DNA of 14,846 nucleotides from positions 1-14,846 of the forward strand of contig CANHIR010000028.1 in assembly GCA_947461015.1 (NCBI GenBank). The letters run 5' to 3'. The notes beneath the pieces are model-generated. The model worked only from the letters and a program-made list of their open reading frames with translations. It was not told the origin of the DNA and did not search any database. Every line of letters starts with the position of its first letter. Position 1 is the first letter of the stretch. A program made the position numbers and the translations under genes. Source of the stretch: Bacteroidota bacterium. Its GTDB lineage: Bacteria > Bacteroidota > Bacteroidia > Chitinophagales > Chitinophagaceae. Shown here piece after piece: positions 1 to 7,135 of this stretch.

Positions 1-594
1 AGTTATTTTCTCTATTTCTTCTTCAGAAATTGATCCATGTCTATACAATATGGGATTGCCATTTTCAAATCCAATAATTGTTGATTCGACACCTTTTTCA
101 CATTGTCCTCCGTCTAAAATGGCTTCAATCCCTTGTCCAAAATAATCAAAAACGTGTTTTGCATTTGTAGGACTTATTGAACCAAATGGGTTTGCACTTG
201 GCGCACACAATGGGAAATCAAGTGTATCTAATAAAGCTAATGTTACTGGATGATTGGGAATTCTTACTGCTACAGTGTTTTTACCTGCAGTTATTAAATT
301 TGAAACCTGTGGTTGTTTATTTAGTATCAGCGTTAAAGGACCAGGCCAAAACTTTTCTGCAAGTTTTAAAGCAATTTCTGGAATATCAGTTGCAACAGCA
401 TAAATACTAGAAACATCCTTTAGGTGAACTATTAGCGGATTGTAAAACGGCCTTTGTTTTAATTCAAATATCTTTTTTATAGCAATTTCATTGTAAGCAT
501 TCCCTGCTAAACCATATACTGTTTCTGTTGGGATAGCAACCAAGCCATTATTTTCAAGTATATCTTTAGCTTTATTTATATCATTAATGAGCAT
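1..594 (-). CDS. tsaC: TsaC/Sua5-type threonylcarbamoyladenylate synthase, 3' end cut by window edge
   Basis: Reading the minus strand from the ATG at 594-592 gives 198 codons with no stop before base 1, so the C-terminus is missing. The visible part is a YrdC-like domain. It has IPTETVYGLAGN at residues 21-32, the KxR motif K46-Q-R48 followed by NPL, PGPLTLIL, VAVRIPNHP, a PSAN-type loop (CAPSANPFGSISPT), and a VESTIIG strand followed by YRHGSIS. Known role of the family: it makes threonylcarbamoyl-AMP from threonine, bicarbonate and ATP for the t6A37 modification of ANN-reading tRNAs, in the cytoplasm. Whether this is the short TsaC form or the longer Sua5 form cannot be decided, because the end lies outside the window; the visible part is already about full YrdC length. 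The start lies 8 bases after the stop of the DUF6671 gene, so it is probably the last or a late gene of that operon. Confidence 0.93.
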   Translation of the reverse strand, partial: MLINDINKAKDILENNGLVAIPTETVYGLAGNAYNEIAIKKIFELKQRPFYNPLIVHLKDVSSIYAVATDIPEIALKLAEKFWPGPLTLILNKQPQVSNLITAGKNTVAVRIPNHPVTLALLDTLDFPLCAPSANPFGSISPTNAKHVFDYFGQGIEAILDGGQCEKGVESTIIGFENGNPILYRHGSISEEEIEKIT

Positions 595-602
595 ATTAAT
601 AT

Positions 603-1439
603 TTAAGGGTTACACATGTCACAATACATAGGATCTTCCTTTTTTTTGCCATTGGGGTATATTTCTTCCTTAGCATAACCACATTTTTTACAAGTATAGA
701 AGTAGCTTATAGTGCTACGTGTTGGAAAATTGCATATTTCGCATGGCAGGCCATTTTTGGCATCTGTTATTCCGAATCCTGGTGTTTTGCAAGTTGGGCA
801 CAATGAGTTTATCTTATTTGCTAATTTTTTCGTTGCGCCTTCAATAATTTTCATTCTTGTTGGGTTATACAAAGCCCGCATGTCTGTTTCAACATATGCT
901 GTTCCGAATTCATTAATTAAGTTTTGAAACTTTTTCTTTAATAATTCTACATTTGTTATTCCTTTTGTAATACCAATAAATTCGTCTTTAGACTTTCTTA
1001 AAATTAATCCGTGTGATGGAAAATTTACTTTGGCAGCAAATGCTAAAAGATCTTCAATATTATTTATTGCCGATCCACTAAAATTGGTTTCCGTACTTAC
1101 CTCCCTGGTAATAATCTCCAAATTGTTTCTTTTATCAACAAAAAGTAAGAATTCATCATCTGCAGATACAAAATAGATACCTGGGTGTGCACCAAAAGAA
1201 CCTTCGCTTGCTATTGCTAAATCACAATTCGTTATTTCCATTGCCATATTACATTTAATTCTGGCCGTACTTATTGGATCTGCTTTTCTATCCATCTCTC
1301 CCGTGAAAGTACCTAGTGTGTCTGTATCTAAATTTTTTACTACAAAACATTTTACCCCAAGCTCTTTTTCTAATATTGGAGTAATTACGCTTTCTTTTCC
1401 GTGCATTGTTGCAATGACTAAATCACGGCTTTTAAACAT
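603..1439 (-). CDS. DUF6671-type protein with C-terminal zinc-knuckle pairs
   Basis: A 278-aa protein without signal peptide or membrane segment, so probably cytoplasmic. The N-terminal two thirds (about residues 5-200) carry conserved-looking stretches such as ATMHGKE, FTGEMDRKADP, ARIKCNMAM, ASEGSFGAHP and ETDMRALYNPTRM. I recognise these as the DUF6671 family from memory; its biochemical function is not known to me. The C-terminus has four CxxC pairs, C214/C217 with C233/C236 and C250/C253 with C273/C276, which should form two zinc ribbons. This suggests nucleic-acid or protein binding, but that is inference. The ATG overlaps the 3' end of the upstream 102-aa gene by 22 bases, pointing to translational coupling, and the TsaC gene follows after 8 bases. 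The co-transcription with a tRNA-modification enzyme is suggestive of an RNA-related role but proves nothing. Confidence 0.88.
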   Translation of the reverse strand: MFKSRDLVIATMHGKESVITPILEKELGVKCFVVKNLDTDTLGTFTGEMDRKADPISTARIKCNMAMEITNCDLAIASEGSFGAHPGIYFVSADDEFLLFVDKRNNLEIITREVSTETNFSGSAINNIEDLLAFAAKVNFPSHGLILRKSKDEFIGITKGITNVELLKKKFQNLINEFGTAYVETDMRALYNPTRMKIIEGATKKLANKINSLCPTCKTPGFGITDAKNGLPCEICNFPTRSTISYFYTCKKCGYAKEEIYPNGKKKEDPMYCDMCNP

Positions 1440-1726
1440 GCTTCTTCAATTTCAATAAATGATATTCTTATTTCGGAATTAATGACAAGCTTTTTATTTC
1501 CTGCTTTTGCTTCTTCTAAAATTTCTTCTAGTTTCTGCATTTCGTTTCTTAATGCAGGAATTCTTATTTGTGCAATTTCGTCTGGTTTACCAAATCGCTC
1601 ATGAGCACTCCAATTTTTAATATTATGATAATTTATTTTTGATAAAAACATGTTCATTAATATTTCTTTTGCATCCCCAAAAGAGTAGCTGCCATCAATG
1701 ATTTTAAGGTTTTTAGTAGTTTTCAT
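1418..1726 (-). CDS. Small protein of unknown function (102 aa)
   Basis: I do not recognise a named domain. The protein has no signal peptide or membrane helix. It contains the stretch NWSAHERFGKPDE at about residues 39-51, followed by a charged helical segment rich in Glu, Lys and Leu (about residues 58-80) that could form a coiled coil or a dimer interface. The end reads as a beta-strand-like INSEIRISFIEIEE. The reading frame is supported by its position: it overlaps the membrane-protein gene upstream by 14 bases and the DUF6671 gene downstream by 22 bases, all in the same direction, the usual look of a translationally coupled bacterial operon. Start chosen at the ATG at 1726-1724, preceded by an A-rich leader. 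Function unknown; possibly a partner of the DUF6671 protein. Confidence 0.8.
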   Translation of the reverse strand: MKTTKNLKIIDGSYSFGDAKEILMNMFLSKINYHNIKNWSAHERFGKPDEIAQIRIPALRNEMQKLEEILEEAKAGNKKLVINSEIRISFIEIEEACLKAVI

Positions 1727-1895
1727 TTGTTTTTGTATTTTTATTTGGCATAAATTTGATTACTAGCGCTCCTGTTATTATCCCTAAGCAGTTAAATAAT
1801 TGACTATTAATAACATCTTTAGTTAAAAAGGCCTCAATCAAAAAGACAATCATTAATACTAAGCAGATAAAGATTTTTAATTCATTTATTTTCAT
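1713..1895 (-). CDS. Small two-helix membrane protein of unknown function (60 aa)
   Basis: The 60-aa product has two hydrophobic segments, about residues 7-26 and 33-50, separated by a short polar loop (KDVINSQ). It ends in a basic, polar tail rich in Asn, Lys and Thr. This is the pattern of a small inner-membrane protein, not of a cleaved signal peptide. The ATG at 1895-1893 is the first of the operon and follows an A-rich leader on the minus strand. Its stop overlaps the next gene by 14 bases, which supports translation of the frame. It is divergent from the LysR-type gene with 85 bases between them. I know no family for it; such small proteins often modulate a neighbour, but nothing here shows which. 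Confidence 0.65.
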   Translation of the reverse strand: MKINELKIFICLVLMIVFLIEAFLTKDVINSQLFNCLGIITGALVIKFMPNKNTKTNENY

Positions 1896-1957
1896 TTTAT
1901 TTTCGTTTATGGTACAAATTTGAGCCCTTTTTTTATATAAATTATATTGAACTTTAT

Positions 1958-1965
1958 TATATTTG
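1958..1965 (+). promoter_or_regulatory. Candidate Bacteroidota -7 promoter element for the LysR-type gene
   Basis: TATATTTG matches the TAnnTTTG consensus of Bacteroidota sigma factors exactly and ends 15 bases before the ATG at 1981. The upstream TTTG element is not clear; only a T-run around 1931-1934 lies at about the right distance. Just upstream, 1935-1947 (ATATAAATTATAT) is a 6-bp inverted repeat with a 1-base centre, and 1915-1922 (CAAATTTG) is an 8-base palindrome. Either could be a regulator site in this divergent region, but the AT-richness makes chance matches likely. Confidence 0.45.
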
Positions 1966-1980
1966 TCATAAAAATATATT

Positions 1981-2898
1981 ATGAACTATACCATTAGCCA
2001 ATTAAAAATATTTTTAAAAGTGGTTGAATTCGAAAGTATCACAAAGGCGGCTGTAGATTTGAATTTGACGCAACCTGCGGTATCTATCCAACTAAAAAAC
2101 TTTCAGAAAGATTTTAAATTTCCTTTAACCGAAATAATCAATAAAAAACTCTTTGTTACAGACTTTGGCAAAGAAATTGCTATGGCTTGTGAGAATATAT
2201 TAAATGAGCTTGAAATTATTAATTACAAAAGTTTAGGCTACAATAATAATTATACGGGGAAATTGAAAATTTCGGTTGTTTCAACGGGAAAGTATATCAT
2301 GCCTTATTATTTAGCCAATTTTTTAAATGAGCATCCAGATGTGGACTTACTAATGGATGTAACAAATAAATCAAAGGTTATATCAAGCTTAGAAAAAAAT
2401 GAAATTGATTTCGCACTAATTTCAATTTTGCCAGATAATCTGAATGTTATTGAGCTTGAATTAATAGAAAACCAATTATATATGGTTGGAAACAAAGAAA
2501 TTGCCGAAGAAATTTCAAAAAATAAGAAATCTTTTGACAGTAAGCCGTTTATTTATAGAGAGGCAGGCTCGGGAACAAGACAAATGATGGAAAAATTTAT
2601 AAACAAAAACAAATTTCTCACCAAAAAGAAAATTGAACTCACTTCAAATGAGGCGGTTAAACAAGCTGTTTTAGCAGGAATTGGTATTTCTATTATGCCC
2701 ATTATTGGCATTAAGTCAGAAATTACAACTGGCAAACTAAAGATTATAGACACAAAAGGGCTTCCTATTACTACAAAATGGAGATTGGTTTGGTTAAAAG
2801 AAAAGAAATTAAGCCCCATTGCACAACATTATATTGAGTATCTGAAAAAAGAAAAAGGGAATATCAATAAAACATCATTTTTAATCCCAAAGATGTAG
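1981..2898 (+). CDS. LysR-family transcriptional regulator
   Basis: A 305-aa protein with a typical LysR layout. The N-terminal winged helix-turn-helix (about residues 4-61) contains the LKIFLKVVEFESITKAA start and the recognition helix around LTQPAVSIQLKNF, then the wing ending VTDFGKEIA. A linker helix leads to a substrate-binding domain (about residues 91-290). The REAGSGTR motif at residues 193-200 and the GIGISIMP stretch are features of the CbbR/CysB-like branch of LysR proteins. The effector cannot be told from sequence. It is transcribed divergently from the DUF6671/TsaC operon. LysR regulators often control the divergent neighbour and themselves, so that operon is the first candidate target, by inference only. 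Length and motifs show no sign of damage. Confidence 0.95.
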   Translation: MNYTISQLKIFLKVVEFESITKAAVDLNLTQPAVSIQLKNFQKDFKFPLTEIINKKLFVTDFGKEIAMACENILNELEIINYKSLGYNNNYTGKLKISVVSTGKYIMPYYLANFLNEHPDVDLLMDVTNKSKVISSLEKNEIDFALISILPDNLNVIELELIENQLYMVGNKEIAEEISKNKKSFDSKPFIYREAGSGTRQMMEKFINKNKFLTKKKIELTSNEAVKQAVLAGIGISIMPIIGIKSEITTGKLKIIDTKGLPITTKWRLVWLKEKKLSPIAQHYIEYLKKEKGNINKTSFLIPKM

Positions 2899-3012
2899 AT
2901 TCCAATATTGCTATGTTTTGAAAACACAAACTGAATTTGTCTAATTTTGGCAAGACTAAAACAAATACTAATAATGCCATAAATAGAAATTCAAATGAAT
3001 GCTAAAGGAAGT

Positions 3013-3043
3013 AAAAAAAGGGGCCATTATTGCTAATGGCCCC
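3013..3043 (-). terminator. Strong intrinsic terminator of the FAS1 gene
   Basis: A perfect 10-bp stem (GGGGCCATTA / TAATGGCCCC, 3020-3043) with a 4-base TTGC loop. On the minus strand it is followed by seven T residues (A-run 3013-3019 on the plus strand). It lies 23 bases after the stop of the FAS1 gene. There is no T-run on the plus-strand side, so it serves the minus strand; it may only slow plus-strand transcription from the LysR gene. The remainder of the 2899-3066 gap shows nothing further. Confidence 0.93.
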
Positions 3044-3066
3044 TACCAAAAATCCTAACTTAAAAC

Positions 3067-3570
3067 TTATTTAGGTAAAACAACAGCATCTATTACGTGT
3101 ACCACGCCATTGTCTGCTTTTAAATCTGTAGCAGTCACGGTTGCGAATCCACCCTTTTCATCTGTCAAAATTACTTTGCCATCTTTTAAAGAAGCTGTTA
3201 ATTTACCACCGCTTACGGTAGTTAAGGTAACTTTTCCTTTACCATCATTGATTGCTTTTAAAACTGCAGCAGCATCTAAATTTCCTGCTACAACATGGTA
3301 AGTCAAAATCTTAGCTAAAGTAGCTTTGTTCTCAGGTTTTAAAAGTGTTTCAACTGTTCCTTTAGGTAATTTTGCAAATGCATCGTTTGTAGGAGCAAAT
3401 ACGGTGAATGGACCTGCGCTTTGTAAAGTACTTACTAAATCGGCAGCTTGAACAGCCGCAACTAATGTAGTGTGTGCTTTAGAACCAACAGCTACGTCCA
3501 CCACAGTTTTTTGAGCAGATGCTGATATAACGCCTCCAATCAGCAATGTCAATAAGAATTTCAATTTCAT
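3067..3570 (-). CDS. Secreted FAS1 (fasciclin) domain protein
   Basis: A single FAS1 domain follows a signal peptide. From the chosen ATG (3570-3568) the product is 167 aa and starts MKLKFLLTLLIGG, with probable cleavage after SASAQ. An in-frame ATG 21 bases upstream (3591) would add MLNKIIN before the basic n-region; I prefer the downstream start because it gives a normal signal peptide. FAS1 hallmarks are the H1 box FTVFAPTNDAFAKLP, the YHVVAGN segment and the H2-like ending NGVVHVIDAVVLP. Known for the family: extracellular or periplasmic adhesion-type modules, often found singly in Bacteroidota and proteobacteria, with no enzymatic role shown. The gene stands alone with its own terminator, divergent from the plug-protein gene. 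Base composition is richer in G and C than its neighbours, which fits a highly expressed gene but could also reflect its Ala/Gly/Val-rich product. Confidence 0.93.
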   Translation of the reverse strand: MKLKFLLTLLIGGVISASAQKTVVDVAVGSKAHTTLVAAVQAADLVSTLQSAGPFTVFAPTNDAFAKLPKGTVETLLKPENKATLAKILTYHVVAGNLDAAAVLKAINDGKGKVTLTTVSGGKLTASLKDGKVILTDEKGGFATVTATDLKADNGVVHVIDAVVLPK

Positions 3571-3676
3571 ATTTATTATTTTATTTAACATTATAAACAG
3601 AAAATGGTCTGTAAATGTTTGCGTAATAATTCTATTGGCAAATAATTAACAATCTTGTTTCATTATATGTATTTAG

Positions 3677-3696
3677 TGTTTAACAATCGTTAAACA
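3677..3696. promoter_or_regulatory. Candidate operator: 8-bp inverted repeat
   Basis: TGTTTAAC-AATC-GTTAAACA is a perfect 8-bp inverted repeat with a 4-base centre, in the 180-base divergent gap between the FAS1 and plug-protein genes. The half-site TTAACAATC occurs again at 3646-3654, 34 bases upstream of its copy at 3680-3688. No T-run follows on either strand, so it is not a terminator. A dimeric regulator site is the simplest reading; which regulator is unknown. Confidence 0.4.
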
Positions 3697-3750
3697 TATT
3701 AATTTCTATTATCTATCTTTATATTTAATTTAGCACTTAAATGATGATGT

Positions 3751-4542
3751 ATGAAATTTAGATTTTTATTCCTAATGTTTATGATAAGCACGCAAATGCA
3801 ATTACAGGCACAGTCTATGGACAAAATTATGCTTAGAACAAATAAGTTGAATTACGTAGCAGGAGACAGTATCATTTTCAATGCCATTATCCCTCAAATT
3901 AAAAATGAAAATAATTTTGATAAAAAATTAAAACTGGAAGTATTAAATGAAAAGGATTCAATATTGACAAGCAAATATTTTGAAATTACAAACGGCATAG
4001 CTAATGGATTTCTAATAATTGATAATGCAATTATGGAAACAATTTATGCGTTAAATATTAAAATAGTAACAGATCAAAATATCGATGTTTTATACAACAA
4101 TGCTTCTTTAACATTAAAAACAGTGCTCGTAAAAAATGTTTTAAAACGATCCACTAAACAAATTAACGAAGAGTACACTACTGGGATGTTTAAAAATACG
4201 GCAACTGCTAGAATATTAGATATGATAAATGAACCACCTCCAAATACGGGGAATGGTATTCCTATATTGCAGTATATTCAAGGAAAGCTACCAGGCCTGA
4301 TGGTTTCGGTTGGCGCAGGCGGCAAAGTAGTCTTAACTTCAATAAGAAGAATCTCAATTAGCGCACCTAGCCCAATTCTAGTTTATTTAGACGAACAGGA
4401 GGCGGGGGACATCATTAGTCAAATATATCCAAGAGACGTTTCGCTTGTTAAATATTGGCCTCCAGGTACAGCACAAATACCAGGTAGTGGTGGTGCAGGT
4501 GTTTTATCGATTTATTCTAAAAAATGGAGCGATATTAAATAG
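3751..4542 (+). CDS. Miniature macroglobulin-like/TonB-plug protein, exported
   Basis: A 263-aa protein with a signal peptide (MKFRFLFLMFM...LQAQ, cleavage near residue 21). Residues about 24-125 resemble the MG-type beta domain found at the start of large Bacteroidota plug proteins: IMLRTNKLNYVAGDSIIFNA matches the family pattern of a bristle-like YVAGD/IWF start. Residues about 168-258 resemble a TonB-dependent receptor plug: ILQYIQGKLPGLMV, then SPILVYLDEQEAG, and GSGGAGVLSIYSKK at the end. There is no room for a 22-strand barrel, so it cannot itself be a receptor. As I know the family, plug-only relatives are usually 800 aa or more with several MG domains; this one is about a third of that. 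It could be a periplasmic or outer-membrane-associated accessory protein or a shrunken relic with an intact frame. The M28 peptidase gene follows after 59 bases. Confidence 0.78.
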   Translation: MKFRFLFLMFMISTQMQLQAQSMDKIMLRTNKLNYVAGDSIIFNAIIPQIKNENNFDKKLKLEVLNEKDSILTSKYFEITNGIANGFLIIDNAIMETIYALNIKIVTDQNIDVLYNNASLTLKTVLVKNVLKRSTKQINEEYTTGMFKNTATARILDMINEPPPNTGNGIPILQYIQGKLPGLMVSVGAGGKVVLTSIRRISISAPSPILVYLDEQEAGDIISQIYPRDVSLVKYWPPGTAQIPGSGGAGVLSIYSKKWSDIK

Positions 4543-4574
4543 ATCTAACCTTTGGTCTTGTTTTTGTTCTTCAA

Positions 4575-4598
4575 ATTGAATTTTTTCTTAAATTCAAT
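4575..4598 (+). promoter_or_regulatory. Inverted repeat directly upstream of the M28 peptidase start
   Basis: ATTGAATTT-TTTCTT-AAATTCAAT is a perfect 9-bp inverted repeat with a 6-base loop, ending 3 bases before the ATG at 4602. In the mRNA it would fold over the ribosome-binding region; as DNA it could be an operator. It is too AT-rich for a strong terminator of the upstream gene and has no T-run after the stem. Role undecided. Confidence 0.35.
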
Positions 4599-4601
4599 GA
4601 T

Positions 4602-6188
4602 ATGAAAACACTTCAACCATTGCATTTTAGTTGTACGAGATGTATAACTAAGCTCCTACTTATTGTAAGTATTTTTTCTGCAAATAATTTATTTGCACAA
4701 TCTGTAGTAGAAAAAATTGTCCAAGAAGAAAATAATCATTCACAACTGCAAACAATGGCGCATGAATTATTTGATGGCATTGGACCAAGATTAGTGGGTA
4801 CGCCTCAAATGAAAAAAGCCAATGACTGGGCAGTTGAGAAATATACAAGTTGGGGCATTACCGCACGCAATGAAAAATTTGGTGAATGGAAAGGATGGGA
4901 GCGTGGTATTACACATATAGATATGCTTTCACCAAGGGAAAAAAGTTTAGAAGGCACTCAATTATCTTGGAGCCCTTCTACTAAAGGCAAAAGTGTAAAA
5001 GCAGAAATCATTATTATTCCAGATGTAGCTGATTCAATAGCTTTTGCGCATTGGCTACCCAATGTAAAAGGGAAATTTGTTATGATCTCAATGAATCAAC
5101 CCACTGGAAGACCAGACGATAACTGGCAGCAATTTGCAACCAAGGAGTCATTTGATAAACTAAAAAAAGAACGTACAGAACTAACTGAAGCTTGGCGTAA
5201 ACGATTAAGTAAAACTGGTTTTTCATCAAGGATGTTGCCCATTATATTAGAAAAAGCAGGTGCTGTAGGTATATTAACAAGCAACTGGTCAAGTGGTTTT
5301 GGTGTTGACAAAATATTTAATGCCTATACAACAAAAGTGCCAACGGTTGACATTGCTTTAGAAGATTATGGAACTTTATATCGTTTGGTGGAAAATGGTG
5401 ACAATCCAATTATTAGCATTCAAACCAATTCAAAAGATTTGGGCATAGTGCCCAACTTTAATACCATCGCAGAAATTAAAGGAACCGAAAAGCCAGATGA
5501 ATATGTGATGCTTTCGGCGCATTTCGATTCCTGGGATGCAGGACAGGGTGCAACCGATAATGGTACAGGCACTTTAACCATGATGGAAGCCATGCGTATT
5601 TTAAAACAAGTATACCCAAATCCAAAGCGTACCATTTTAGTTGGTCATTGGGGTAGTGAGGAACAAGGCTTAAATGGCTCTAGGGCTTTTGTGGAAGACC
5701 ATCCCGAAGTGGTTGGAAAACTTCAAGCCTTATTTAACCAAGACAATGGAACGGGCAGGATTGTAAATATTTCAGGGCAAGGTTTTCAGCATGCGGGTGA
5801 ATTTATTACGCGATGGTTAGCTGCCGCACCTAGTAATTTAAAAGATTCTATCAAAACAACATTCCCTGGAACGCCGGGTGGAGGGGGAAGTGATCATGCC
5901 TCATTTATTGGAGTAGGTGCGCCAGGCTTTTCATTGGGTGCTTTAAATTGGTCTTACTTTAATTACACTTGGCATACCAATAGAGACACTTATGATAAAA
6001 TCATTTTTGATGATTTAAAAAACAATGCAATGCTTACTGCCATTTTGGTTTATATGGCTTGTGAGGATAAGGAAACTTTCCCAAGGGACAAAGCCGATTT
6101 AGGAACAGATAAAAGAACAGGGCAACCTATACAATGGCCAACACAAGTAAAAGCAATGCGCATGGGACCTATAGCGCCAACAAATTAA
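4602..6188 (+). CDS. Exported M28-family zinc peptidase with PA-type insert
   Basis: A 528-aa protein with an N-terminal signal segment (LLLIVSIFSANNLFAQ, cleavage near residue 33). The catalytic M28 domain is complete. Its predicted zinc ligands are H307 (AHFDSWD), bridging D319 (GATDNGTGT), E354 with catalytic base E353 (GSEEQGLNGS), D381 (NQDNGTG) and H458 (WHTNRDTYDK). Between the N-terminal part and these lies a region with a protease-associated-like segment (EKAGAVGILTS, about residues 213-226). The family comprises dizinc amino- and carboxypeptidases; here the exported protein should cut peptides in the periplasm or outside. Substrate specificity cannot be read from sequence. A charged helix at about 180-205 (KKERTELTEAWRKRL) is an insertion typical of Bacteroidota homologues. 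The gene is followed 14 bases later by the amidotransferase-fold gene, so they are probably co-transcribed. Confidence 0.95.
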   Translation: MKTLQPLHFSCTRCITKLLLIVSIFSANNLFAQSVVEKIVQEENNHSQLQTMAHELFDGIGPRLVGTPQMKKANDWAVEKYTSWGITARNEKFGEWKGWERGITHIDMLSPREKSLEGTQLSWSPSTKGKSVKAEIIIIPDVADSIAFAHWLPNVKGKFVMISMNQPTGRPDDNWQQFATKESFDKLKKERTELTEAWRKRLSKTGFSSRMLPIILEKAGAVGILTSNWSSGFGVDKIFNAYTTKVPTVDIALEDYGTLYRLVENGDNPIISIQTNSKDLGIVPNFNTIAEIKGTEKPDEYVMLSAHFDSWDAGQGATDNGTGTLTMMEAMRILKQVYPNPKRTILVGHWGSEEQGLNGSRAFVEDHPEVVGKLQALFNQDNGTGRIVNISGQGFQHAGEFITRWLAAAPSNLKDSIKTTFPGTPGGGGSDHASFIGVGAPGFSLGALNWSYFNYTWHTNRDTYDKIIFDDLKNNAMLTAILVYMACEDKETFPRDKADLGTDKRTGQPIQWPTQVKAMRMGPIAPTN

Positions 6189-6202
6189 TAACTGTGACTA
6201 CT

Positions 6203-7117
6203 ATGAAATATTTTATTTTTCTTTTTCTAGTTGCATTAAGTTTCCAGTCTAATGCGCAAATGTTAAATGATAGTCCATTTAATGCAAGCGTTGCACATCC
6301 AAAATATAGCAAAGGGAAAGGCCCCAAAATGCTTATAGATGCTGCTCATCATAATTTTATTGTTGAAATGGGTTTAATAAAACCATTGGTTGATGTAGTT
6401 ACATCCGACGGGTATTTGCCTACCATCGATTCTGCTTTGTTTACAAAATCGTATTTGTCCAATTATAAAGTGGTTGTAATTACACCAGCTATGCCTTTTA
6501 AATTTGGGTCAAAAAGAGAAGTGACCGATGAAATTACATTTACAGAAGACGAACTAAATGCTTTGTATGATTGGGTTTCAGATGGCGGCGCTTTACTTAT
6601 GTTAAGTGAACATGCGCCTATTGATAAATCCATGACGCCCTTGTTTAAAAAGTTTGGTATTCAATTAAGTACGGGTGCTATTTTTGATAGCGTTTACTGC
6701 GATTCAACAGTTAAACGTCCTTCCTTTGAAACCTTATTAAAATTCACAAGTCAGAATGGATTGTTAAATCAAGAGCATCCCATAACAAAAGGGGAACATA
6801 AAAATGAGCAAATTCATCATATAGAAACATACACTGGAAGTTCTTTGCTAGGAGTTAATTATACTAATATATTTAAGCTGTCTCCATATGCCAAAATGAT
6901 TAAATGGTCGAGTGGTTTACCATCAAATTTGGGTAATTCTCAGGGATTGGCAGGGAATATTGGAAAGGGTAAAGTTGCAGCATTTGGCGACTGTAATGGA
7001 TTTACTGCAATGTATGTGAGCTCAAAAAATGGCGAGAAATTTTCAGCAGGAATGCAGGTAGAAGCCTTTGATTGGAAACAATTTGTATTAAATACTTTTC
7101 ATTGGCTTTCTAAATAA
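6203..7117 (+). CDS. Exported protein with glutamine-amidotransferase-like (DUF4350-like) fold
   Basis: I chose the ATG at 6203, which gives a 304-aa product starting with a clean signal peptide (MKYFIFLFLVALSFQSNAQ). An upstream in-frame ATG at 6134 overlaps the M28 gene and would bury this signal. The mature part has a Rossmann-like order: a start strand with IDAAHHNF, then DGYLP, VVVITPAMP, an extended linker FTEDELNALYDWVSDGGALLMLSEH, and a late GKGKVAAFGDCNGF strand before a C-terminal QFVLNTFHWL helix. This resembles the class I amidotransferase-like or DUF4350-type domains used for sensing or scaffolding; the catalytic Cys of true amidotransferases is not at the expected nucleophile elbow, so glutaminase activity is unlikely. 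Function unknown. It lies 14 bases after the M28 peptidase and is convergent with the SDR gene, 18 bases between stops. Confidence 0.75.
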   Translation: MKYFIFLFLVALSFQSNAQMLNDSPFNASVAHPKYSKGKGPKMLIDAAHHNFIVEMGLIKPLVDVVTSDGYLPTIDSALFTKSYLSNYKVVVITPAMPFKFGSKREVTDEITFTEDELNALYDWVSDGGALLMLSEHAPIDKSMTPLFKKFGIQLSTGAIFDSVYCDSTVKRPSFETLLKFTSQNGLLNQEHPITKGEHKNEQIHHIETYTGSSLLGVNYTNIFKLSPYAKMIKWSSGLPSNLGNSQGLAGNIGKGKVAAFGDCNGFTAMYVSSKNGEKFSAGMQVEAFDWKQFVLNTFHWLSK

Positions 7118-7135
7118 ATAAATAATTGGTCATTA

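Noticed and set aside
177..410. Plus-strand ORF of 77 codons at the left edge
   Set aside because: It lies wholly opposite the TsaC/Sua5 gene, whose motifs are clear on the minus strand; it is a shadow frame.
3592..3676. Promoter of the FAS1 gene on the minus strand
   Set aside because: No exact TAnnTTTG element was found at a suitable distance; near matches such as the one around CAAATAAT do not fit the consensus.
6134..6202. Longer start of the amidotransferase-fold gene overlapping the M28 gene
   Set aside because: It would place 23 polar residues before an otherwise perfect signal peptide; the ATG at 6203 is the better start.
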